This document shows positions 57,905 to 64,000 of a stretch of DNA of 64,000 nucleotides, piece by piece. Position 1 is the first letter of the stretch. Each line of letters begins with the position of its first letter. The stretch spans positions 2,773,001 through 2,837,000 of the forward strand of contig NZ_CAKAKE010000001.1 of assembly GCF_916618915.1 (NCBI RefSeq), written 5' to 3'. The notes under the pieces were generated by a model, which was not told where the DNA came from, ran no database searches, and worked only from the letters and a program-made list of their open reading frames with translations. The position numbers and the translations under genes are program-made. The stretch is from Stenotrophomonas sp. Marseille-Q4652 (GTDB lineage Bacteria; Pseudomonadota; Gammaproteobacteria; Xanthomonadales; Xanthomonadaceae).

Positions 57905-60097
57905 ATGGATGTCTCCCACCTGCTCGACGGGCTGAATGCAGCCCAGCGCGAGGCTGTGTCTGCGCCCCCCGGCCACCATCTGGTGCTGGCCGGCGCCGGT
58001 TCCGGCAAGACCCGCGTACTCACCCACCGCATCGCCTGGCTGCACGACGTGTTCGGCGTGCCGACCCATGGCATCTTCGCGGTGACCTTCACCAACAAGG
58101 CCGCCGGCGAAATGCGCCACCGCATCGACGCGCAGCTGCCGCACGGCAGCCGCGGCATGTGGATCGGCACCTTCCACGGCCTGGCCAACCGCCTGCTGCG
58201 CCTGCACTGGGCCGAGGCGAAACTGCCCGAATCCTTCCAGGTGATGGATTCGGACGACCAGCTGCGCCTGGTCAAGCGCGTGGTCCAGCAGCTGGAACTG
58301 GACGACGGCAAGTACCCGCCCAAGCAGCTGGCCTGGTGGATCAACGAACAGAAGGACGAGGGCCGCCGCCCGCACCACCTGCAGCCCGAGCCGCACGACG
58401 ACTACATCAAGGTGCGCCAGCAGGTGTATGCGGCCTACCAGGACCGTTGCGACCGCGCCGGCCTGGTCGACTTCGCCGAGCTGTTGCTGCGCGCGCACGA
58501 GCTGCTGCGCGACAACCCGGCGCTGCTGGCGCATTACCGCGCACGCTTCCGCGAGATCCTGGTCGACGAGTTCCAGGACACCAACGCCATCCAGTACGCC
58601 TTCGTGCGCGTGCTGGCCGGCGACAGCGGCCATGTGTTCGTGGTCGGCGACGATGACCAGGCGATCTACGGCTGGCGCGGCGCCAAGGTCGAGAACGTTC
58701 AGCGTTTCCTGAAGGACTTCCCCGGTGCGCAGACCATCCGCCTGGAGCAGAACTACCGCTCCAGCGCGAATATCCTGGGCGCGGCCAACGCGGTGATCGC
58801 GCACAACCCCGACCGCATCGGCAAGCAGCTGTGGACCGACAGCGGCGACGGCGAGCCGATCGACCTGTACGCGGCCTACAACGAGATGGACGAGGCGCGC
58901 TACATCGTCGAGCGCGCGCGGCAGTGGGTACGCGATGGCGGCAACCACGGCGACGTCGCCGTGCTCTACCGCAGCAACGCGCAGTCGCGCGCGCTGGAAG
59001 AAGTGCTGATCAGCGAGCAGGTGCCGTACCGCGTGTATGGCGGCATGCGCTTCTTCGAGCGCGCCGAGATCAAGGACGCGCTGGCCTACCTGCGCCTGCT
59101 GACCAACCGCAGCGACGATGCCGCGTTCGAGCGCGCGGTGAACACGCCGCCGCGCGGCATCGGCGAGCGCACCCTGGACGAGGTGCGGCGCATCGCCCGA
59201 GCACAGTCGCTGTCGCTGTGGGAAGCGACCATGCTCGCCACCCAGGGCAATGAACTGGCCGGGCGCGCACGCAACGCACTGGCCGGCTTCCTGCAGTTGC
59301 TCAACCAGCTGCAGGGCGAAACCGGCGAGATGACCCTGGCCGAGCGCATCGACCACGTGCTGCAGCGCTCGTCACTGCGCGAACACTGGAGCAAGGAGAG
59401 CCGCAACGCGCTGGATTCGGAATCGCGTTCGGAGAACCTGGACGAACTGGTCTCGGTGGCCTCGCGCTTCGTGCGTCGCGACGACGACGTGGAGGAAGGC
59501 AATCCGGACATGGACGACCTGGTCGCCTTCCTGACCTACGCCTCGCTGGAGGCCGGCGAAGGCCAGGCCCAGGCCGGCGAGGAGGGCGTGCAGCTGATGA
59601 CCCTGCACTCGGCCAAGGGCCTGGAATTCCCGCTGGTGTTCCTGGCCGGCATGGAGGAAGGCCTGTTCCCGAGCGCGCGTTCGCTGGAGGAAAGCGGCCG
59701 GCTGGAAGAGGAGCGCCGCCTGGCGTACGTGGGCCTCACCCGCGCGCGGCAGAAGCTGGTGCTGACCTATGCCGAGAGCCGCCGCATCCACGGCCAGGAC
59801 AACTACTGTCTGCCCTCGCGCTTCCTGCGCGAGATCCCGCGCGAGCTGCTCAACGAGGTGCGCCCGAAGGTGCAGGTCTCGCGCCCGGCCTCGCTCGGCG
59901 CCAGCCGCGTGCAGGGCCATGCCTCGCTGGAAGCACCGCCGCTCAAGCTCGGCGCGCGCGTCACCCATCCCAAGTTCGGCGAAGGCATGGTCACCGACTA
60001 CGAGGGCAGCGGCGCCCACGCCCGGGTGCAGGTCGAATTCATCGACGCCGGCAGCAAGTGGCTGGTGATGGCCTACGCCAACCTCACCGTGCTGTAA
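57905..60097 (+). CDS. uvrD: DNA helicase II UvrD
   Basis: ATP-dependent 3'-5' helicase of nucleotide-excision and mismatch repair. 730 residues, full length. Superfamily 1A motifs in order: GAGSGKTRVLTHRIAWL (Walker A, about residue 30), ILVDEFQDTN, VVGDDDQAIYGWRGA, EQNYRSS, TLHSAKGLEFPLVFLAGMEE, RRLAYVGLTRARQKLVL. The C-terminus, GARVTHPKFGEGMV and KWLVMAYANLTVL, is the Tudor-like domain of UvrD/PcrA. This and the length separate it from Rep. Confidence 0.96.
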   Translation: MDVSHLLDGLNAAQREAVSAPPGHHLVLAGAGSGKTRVLTHRIAWLHDVFGVPTHGIFAVTFTNKAAGEMRHRIDAQLPHGSRGMWIGTFHGLANRLLRLHWAEAKLPESFQVMDSDDQLRLVKRVVQQLELDDGKYPPKQLAWWINEQKDEGRRPHHLQPEPHDDYIKVRQQVYAAYQDRCDRAGLVDFAELLLRAHELLRDNPALLAHYRARFREILVDEFQDTNAIQYAFVRVLAGDSGHVFVVGDDDQAIYGWRGAKVENVQRFLKDFPGAQTIRLEQNYRSSANILGAANAVIAHNPDRIGKQLWTDSGDGEPIDLYAAYNEMDEARYIVERARQWVRDGGNHGDVAVLYRSNAQSRALEEVLISEQVPYRVYGGMRFFERAEIKDALAYLRLLTNRSDDAAFERAVNTPPRGIGERTLDEVRRIARAQSLSLWEATMLATQGNELAGRARNALAGFLQLLNQLQGETGEMTLAERIDHVLQRSSLREHWSKESRNALDSESRSENLDELVSVASRFVRRDDDVEEGNPDMDDLVAFLTYASLEAGEGQAQAGEEGVQLMTLHSAKGLEFPLVFLAGMEEGLFPSARSLEESGRLEEERRLAYVGLTRARQKLVLTYAESRRIHGQDNYCLPSRFLREIPRELLNEVRPKVQVSRPASLGASRVQGHASLEAPPLKLGARVTHPKFGEGMVTDYEGSGAHARVQVEFIDAGSKWLVMAYANLTVL

Positions 60098-60211
60098 GCC
60101 GTCGCGCAGCCCTTGGGAGATCGCATGGACCGGTTGCGGCGAGTGATCGCCGGGATCGGGACCCGGATTCAGGGCGCTGCCACGCACGGGGTGAGGATCA
60201 GAGGCAACGCT

Positions 60212-60230
60212 GCCGGCAACAACTGCCGGC
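60212..60230 (+). terminator. Hairpin in the uvrD-thuA gap
   Basis: Seven-base stem GCCGGCA / TGCCGGC with an ACAAC loop in the 184-base gap between converging uvrD and the ThuA gene. No T-tract. The rest of the gap holds no feature I can support. Confidence 0.4.
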
Positions 60231-60281
60231 CGCCATGCCAGCCTGCGGTCGCCTCAACCGGAGTTGCAGCGCTTCTCCCGG

Positions 60282-61003
60282 TCAGCAGTCCGGCGACAGG
60301 CCGGTGACGTAGCGCAGGCCCTGGCGCAGCTGGGAACGGAACTCCGGCCGGGCGTACACCGCCGCCGCGTGGCCCAGGCCGGTGTACCAGCTGCGCCCGC
60401 CATCGAAGGGACGGCACCAGGCGATGGGATGGTCATCGCCCATGCGCCCGCCGGCGTACAGCGCCTCGTCCACGGTGGCCAGCACCTGCACCTGTCCACG
60501 TGGATTGCGGCGGAAGTTGTAGATCTCGTCCTCGATCGCCCACGCAGCGTCCTGTGCCGCCCCGCCGCGTTCTGGCTGGACCGTCGTGGCCTGCAGGCCC
60601 GGCGGATGGTCGCCGCACCGGGCGCCCACCAGTTCGCCGTACCACGGCCAGTCATGCTCGGTATCCGGGGCCGCATGTACGCCGAGGAAGCCGCCACCGG
60701 CGCGCACGAAGCGCTGCAGCGCGGCCTGCTGTGCCCCGTCGAGCACGTCGCCGTTGGTGCTGGCGAACACCACCGCGCGGTAGCGCGCCAGGTTGGTGTC
60801 GTTGAAGTCGGCCGCATCCTTTTTTGGTCAGTCTCCAGTTGCAGCCCGGTGGCCAGCTCCTGCACGGTCTTCACCGCGGTGGGGATGGAGTCGTGGCGGA
60901 ATCCGGCGGTCGCGCTGAACACCAGCACGCGGTCGGCGGCATTGGCAGCGGCGGCGGCCAGCAGCGCCAACAGGCAGGTGGGGAGCGCGCGACGTGCGGA
61001 CAT
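60282..61003 (-). pseudogene. ThuA-domain secreted protein gene, frameshifted
   Basis: Start ATG 61003 with a signal peptide (LPTCLLALLAAAAANA), then RVLVFSATAGFRHDSIPTAV and LATGLQLETDQ. Here the frame shifts at a run of six T on the plus strand (60820-60825). The remainder, DAADFNDTNLARYRAVVFAS, GFLGVHAAPDTEHDWPWYG and WYTGLGHAAAVYA, continues in another frame to 60282. Seven T would restore a 240-residue ThuA (trehalose-utilisation-like glutamine-amidotransferase fold) protein. The nucleophile Cys of amidotransferases is not conserved in this family, so catalysis is uncertain. It is divergent from uspA across the Anr-like boxes. Confidence 0.82.
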
Positions 61004-61043
61004 GGCCGGATTCTGCCACGGCCGGCGTGCACCCCTGGCCCGA

Positions 61044-61057
61044 TTGATCCGCCTCAA
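61044..61057 (+). promoter_or_regulatory. FNR/Anr-like box, distal copy
   Basis: TTGATCCGCCTCAA, nine of ten consensus positions of TTGAT-N4-ATCAA. It is centred 79.5 bases before the predicted uspA transcription start. Confidence 0.6.
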
Positions 61058-61081
61058 GGCGCGGCGCATGATCTGGCCCGA

Positions 61082-61095
61082 TTGATCCGCCTCAA
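61082..61095 (+). promoter_or_regulatory. FNR/Anr-like box, proximal copy
   Basis: Same TTGATCCGCCTCAA. Its centre (61088.5) is 41.5 bases before position 61130, the start predicted from TGTAAT at 61118. This is the classic class II activator position. Confidence 0.68.
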
Positions 61096-61117
61096 GGCGC
61101 GGCCCATGATCGGCCTG

Positions 61118-61123
61118 TGTAAT
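61118..61123 (+). promoter_or_regulatory. -10 element of uspA
   Basis: TGTAAT, five of six matches to TATAAT, 22 bases after the proximal FNR-like box and 41 bases before the uspA ATG. There is no -35, as expected for class II activation. Confidence 0.6.
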
Positions 61124-61164
61124 CGTCCCCATCGGCCATCGCGGCCGCCTCCTGGAGCAGGCAC

Positions 61165-61611
61165 ATGTACAAGCGTATTCTGATTGCCGTCGATGGTTCC
61201 GAGCTGGCCGGCAAGGGGCTGTCCAAGGGTCTGGAACTGGCGCAGGACCTGGGCGCCGAGGTCGACGTGGTCACCGTCTCCGAACCGTGGGCCGTCGGCA
61301 TGTACGACGCGATGGGCTGGAGCGTGGGCTACGAGAGCAGCCCCGAATACAGACAGGACCGCGAGGATGCCGCGCAGAAGATCCTGCAGCCCGCGCGCGA
61401 GGCGGCAGCCGCCGCCAATGTGAAGGCCACAACCCACCACGTGCTCGACCGTTATGCGGCCGACGGCATCATCGACACCGCCGAGCAGTGCCACAGCGAC
61501 CTGATCGTGATGACCTCGCACGGTCGTCGCGGCGTCAGCCGCGTGCTGCTGGGCAGCCAGACCACCGAGGTGCTGGCACGCAGCAAGGTGCCGGTCCTGG
61601 TCATCCGCTGA
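61165..61611 (+). CDS. uspA: Universal stress protein UspA family
   Basis: A 148-residue single USP domain. N-terminal MYKRILIAVDGSELAGKGL, and the ATP-binding signature in SHGRRGVSRVLLGSQTTEVL (G-x2-G-x9-G-S-T type, with Gln-Thr in place of the usual Ser/Val). It is probably a cytoplasmic stress or low-oxygen protein. GGAG lies about nine bases before the ATG at 61165. The tandem FNR/Anr-like boxes upstream suggest induction when oxygen is low, as for some Pseudomonas USP genes controlled by Anr. Confidence 0.92.
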   Translation: MYKRILIAVDGSELAGKGLSKGLELAQDLGAEVDVVTVSEPWAVGMYDAMGWSVGYESSPEYRQDREDAAQKILQPAREAAAAANVKATTHHVLDRYAADGIIDTAEQCHSDLIVMTSHGRRGVSRVLLGSQTTEVLARSKVPVLVIR

Positions 61612-61618
61612 GCACGGT

Positions 61619-61648
61619 GCCCGGGGTGGCCTTCGTCCGCACCCGGGC
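61619..61648 (+). terminator. Hairpin after uspA
   Basis: GCCCGGGGTG pairs with CACCCGGGC (one bulged G) around an 11-base loop, eight bases after uspA. No T-tract. Confidence 0.45.
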
Positions 61649-61704
61649 GTCGTTGCGGGCGTGACGCGGAACAGACCGCGGTGCGCCTTCCGGCGCGGGC
61701 ACGC

Positions 61705-61992
61705 TTACCAGCTGTAGAGCTTCCAGTAGACCGGCGAGACGCCGTCCCTGTCGTTGTCCATGCGGCCGTCGCCGTTGCGGTCGTACAGGTAGTACGGCGC
61801 GCCGCGTACCGGCACCACGCGCACCATGCGCAGCTGGCCGCTGATGCGGTATTCCTCCACGGTGTCACCGTTCTCCATCACGCGCCTGGCCACGTCGGCA
61901 CCGCTGACGTCGATTGGTGCATCGGAAAGGCCACCGCCGGTGCTGGCGCAACCAGCGAGGGCGAGCAGGGGGACCAGCAGCAGTTTCTTCAT
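61705..61992 (-). CDS. DUF2782-family putative lipoprotein
   Basis: A 95-residue protein. The lipoprotein signal is MKKLLLVPLLALAGC, Cys at position 15. The mature part, VMENGDTVEEYRISGQLRMV and PYYLYDRNGDGRMDND, is the DUF2782 domain, whose acidic D-x-N-x-D-G segment looks calcium-binding-like but is unproven. GGAGGA precedes the ATG. DUF2782 genes are commonly divergent from polA, as here. Confidence 0.85.
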   Translation of the reverse strand: MKKLLLVPLLALAGCASTGGGLSDAPIDVSGADVARRVMENGDTVEEYRISGQLRMVRVVPVRGAPYYLYDRNGDGRMDNDRDGVSPVYWKLYSW

Positions 61993-62057
61993 GGCAGGCG
62001 TTCCTCCGGGGCAGTCCCGATTATGGCCCCGTCGCCGGGGGTTGGAGTGGGGGCGCG

Positions 62058-62063
62058 TAGAAT
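62058..62063 (+). promoter_or_regulatory. -10-like hexamer for polA (leaderless type)
   Basis: TAGAAT, six bases, then the polA ATG at 62070. Confidence 0.55.
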
Positions 62064-62069
62064 CCACCC

Positions 62070-64000
62070 ATGAGCAGATTAGTCCTGATTGACGGTTCCA
62101 GTTACCTCTACCGCGCTTTCCACGCGCTGCCGCCGCTGACCAACGCGGACGGCGAGCCGACCGGCGCGCTGTTCGGCGTGGTCAACATGCTGCGTGCCAC
62201 GCTGAAGGAAAAACCCGACTACGTCGCCTTCGTGGTCGATGCGCCGGGCAAGACCTTCCGCGACGACATGTACGCCGAGTACAAGGCCAACCGTCCGCCC
62301 ATGCCGGACGAGCTGCGCTCGCAGGTGCAGCCGATGTGCGACATCGTGCATGCGCTGGGCATCGACATCCTGCGCGTGCCCGGCGTGGAGGCCGACGACG
62401 TGATCGGCACGCTGGCGCTGCGCGCCGCGGCCGACGATGTCGAGGTCACCATCTCCACCGGCGACAAGGATTTCGCGCAGCTGGTGCGCCCGGGCGTGGT
62501 CCTGGTCAACACCATGACCGGCAGCCGCACCGACTCCGAGGCGGCGGTGATCGAGAAGTTCGGCGTGCGCCCGGGGCAGATCGTCGACTTTCTCGCCCTG
62601 ATGGGTGATGCGGTGGACAACGTGCCGGGCGTGGAGAAGTGCGGGCCCAAGACCGCGGCCAAATGGCTGGCCGAATACAACGACCTCGACGGCGTGATCG
62701 CCGCCGCGGCGACGATGAAGGGCAAGATCGGCGAGAACCTGCGCGCTGCGGTGTCGCGGCTGCCGCTCAACCGCGACCTGGTGACGATCCGCACCGACCT
62801 GGAGCTGGCCGTCGGCCCGCGCGACCTGGTGCTGCGCGAGCAGGACGCGGATGCACTGCGTGGCCTGTACGCGCGCTACGGCTTCACCCAGGCGCTGCGA
62901 GAGCTCGACGGCGGCGGTGCAGCGGCCCCGGCCGCCAGCGTCAGCAAACCCAGCCTGCGCGGCACCGCCGCCGGCTACGCCAAGGCCAGCGACGGGAGCG
63001 CCGAGGCGCCGGATCCGGCACTGGCGGCCAGGGGCGATTACGAGATCGTGTTCGACGACGCCCAGCTGCAGGCGTGGATCGCGCGCCTGCGCGAGGCACC
63101 GTGCTTTGCCCTGGATACCGAGACCGATGCGCTCGATGCAATGCGCGCCAACCTGGTCGGGCTGAGCGTGGCGGTGACCGCGGGCCAGGCCGCCTACATC
63201 CCGGTCGGGCACAGCTATCCCGGCGCGCCAGCGCAGCTGTCGTGCGAGCACGTGCTGGCCGCGCTCAAGCCGCTGCTGGAGGACCCGGACAAGCCCAAGC
63301 TTGGCCAGCACGGCAAGTACGACATCCATGTGCTGCGCCGCCATGGCATCACGTTGCGGGGCTACACCGACGACACCATGCTCGAAAGCTTCGTGCTCAA
63401 CTCCACCGCAACCCGCCACGACATGGATTCGCTGGCGCAGCGCTACCTCGGCTACACGACGGTGCGCTTCGAGGACGTGGCCGGCAAGGGCGCCAGGCAG
63501 CTGTCCTTCGCCCAGGTGGGCATCGACGAGGCCGGCAACTACGCGGCCGAGGATGCCGACATCACCCTGCGCCTGCACCAGGTGCTGGGTGCCAGGCTGG
63601 CCCAGGTGCCGGGCCTGCAGCAGGTCTACCGCGACATCGAGATGCCGCTGGTGCAGGTGCTGGCGCGGATCGAGGCCAACGGCGTCAGCGTGGACACGGT
63701 CGAACTGCGCCGGCAGAGCGCGGACCTGTCCGCACGCATGCTTGCCGCCCAGCAGAAGGCCACCGAACTGGCCGGGCGCACCTTCAACCTCGATTCGCCC
63801 AAGCAGCTGTGCGCGGTGCTGTTCGAGGAAATGGGCCTGCCGGCGCTGGTGAAGACGCCCAAGGGCCAGCCCTCGACCAACGAGGAGGCGCTGGAGGCGA
63901 TCGCCGACCAGCACGAGCTGCCGCGGGTGATCCTCGAGTACCGCGGCCTGGCCAAGCTGCGCAGCACCTACACCGACAAGCTGCCGGAGATGGTCAACCC
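62070..64000 (+). CDS. polA: DNA polymerase I (3' end outside window)
   Basis: Removes RNA primers and fills gaps in replication and repair. 643 codons are visible of about 920. Residues 1-290 form the 5'-3' exonuclease: MSRLVLIDGSSYLYRAFHAL, VVDAPGKTFRDDMYAEYKAN, PGVEADDVIGTLA and STGDKDFAQLV, with the metal-binding Asp cluster intact. A low-complexity linker follows (about 290-320). The proofreading 3'-5' exonuclease domain comes next, with the DEDD signature intact (ALDTETDALDAM; GQHGKYDIHVL; NYAAEDADITLRL). The polymerase domain has just begun (LARIEANGVSVD, TFNLDSPKQL). The frame stays open to the window end. Confidence 0.97.
   Translation, partial: MSRLVLIDGSSYLYRAFHALPPLTNADGEPTGALFGVVNMLRATLKEKPDYVAFVVDAPGKTFRDDMYAEYKANRPPMPDELRSQVQPMCDIVHALGIDILRVPGVEADDVIGTLALRAAADDVEVTISTGDKDFAQLVRPGVVLVNTMTGSRTDSEAAVIEKFGVRPGQIVDFLALMGDAVDNVPGVEKCGPKTAAKWLAEYNDLDGVIAAAATMKGKIGENLRAAVSRLPLNRDLVTIRTDLELAVGPRDLVLREQDADALRGLYARYGFTQALRELDGGGAAAPAASVSKPSLRGTAAGYAKASDGSAEAPDPALAARGDYEIVFDDAQLQAWIARLREAPCFALDTETDALDAMRANLVGLSVAVTAGQAAYIPVGHSYPGAPAQLSCEHVLAALKPLLEDPDKPKLGQHGKYDIHVLRRHGITLRGYTDDTMLESFVLNSTATRHDMDSLAQRYLGYTTVRFEDVAGKGARQLSFAQVGIDEAGNYAAEDADITLRLHQVLGARLAQVPGLQQVYRDIEMPLVQVLARIEANGVSVDTVELRRQSADLSARMLAAQQKATELAGRTFNLDSPKQLCAVLFEEMGLPALVKTPKGQPSTNEEALEAIADQHELPRVILEYRGLAKLRSTYTDKLPEMVN

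Larger units (their letters stand above)
61036..61111 (+). repeat. 38-bp tandem repeat, two copies, upstream of uspA
   Basis: 61036-61073 and 61074-61111 are directly adjacent copies differing at one base (GCGGCG versus GCGGCC). Each contains an FNR/Anr-like box. Seemingly a recent duplication of a promoter element. Confidence 0.85.

Noticed and set aside
60125..60307. A 60-codon ORF after uvrD, with GGGAG before its ATG
   Set aside because: No recognisable family, it contains the hairpin at 60212, and it runs into the 3' end of the opposing ThuA gene. Probably chance.

Overview
The window is a GC-rich (about two-thirds G+C by eye), densely coded piece of a gammaproteobacterial chromosome. 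The family is most likely Xanthomonadaceae/Lysobacteraceae (Stenotrophomonas, Pseudoxanthomonas, Xanthomonas and relatives). This rests on gene content and order: glyQ-glyS followed by tamA-tamB, tatABC beside a SYLF protein, rsmG-parA-parB followed by a Cdd1-like gene, an S46 dipeptidyl peptidase, a divergent DUF2782/polA pair, and an orphan GspE-type ATPase. I cannot fix the genus by reading. It is mostly core genome. I see no insertion sequence, prophage, CRISPR array, rRNA or tRNA gene.

Layout. 1-5.5 kb: plsB (5' end outside the window), ydcH-like, ttcA, rdgC and a YgjP-type metallopeptidase. 5.5-11.6 kb: a chemoreceptor whose C-terminal zinc-binding CZB domain has decayed, a thioredoxin-like secreted protein, an alpha/beta hydrolase overlapping hemH, and a SYLF protein. 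11.6-16.8 kb: tatABC, a BPSS1780-type membrane protein, and a glutamine amidotransferase overlapping the GspE-like ATPase. 16.9-29.3 kb: glyQS, tamAB, a sialidase-like lipoprotein and an S46 peptidase. 29.4-41.3 kb: an acetate module consisting of a CrbS-like transporter/kinase fusion, mntP with a yybP-ykoY riboswitch, a CrbR-like regulator, acs, a DcaP-like porin, an MHS transporter and an aldehyde dehydrogenase. 41.4-49.1 kb: a frameshifted DUF5694 gene, xthA, glsB-like, a phosphopantetheinyl transferase, rsmG-parAB, a Cdd1 protein and a sugar epimerase/GT2/LAB_N trio. 49.1-64 kb: DUF885, RidA and its divergent LysR gene, a frameshifted GT1 glycosyltransferase, rpmBG, cardiolipin synthase, an FAD protein, uvrD, a frameshifted ThuA gene, uspA, DUF2782 and polA (3' end outside the window).

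Three things stand out. First, eleven genes have a -10-like hexamer ending only 6-8 bases before the start codon, as expected for leaderless mRNAs. Second, uspA is preceded by a 38-bp tandem repeat; each copy carries an FNR/Anr-like box, and the nearer box is centred 41.5 bases upstream of the transcription start predicted from a good -10. Third, three genes (DUF5694, GT1, ThuA) are each broken by one missing base, two of them in homopolymers, and the chemoreceptor tail has four more one-base losses plus a stop codon.

No stretch over 300 bases lacks a gene or gene remnant. The longest gaps (19883-20114, 33445-33700, 36404-36632, 53648-53869, 60098-60281) hold terminators, a riboswitch, a candidate operator, a promoter and a hairpin. 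I did not find a convincing wholly new multi-gene system. The strongest leads are regulatory.
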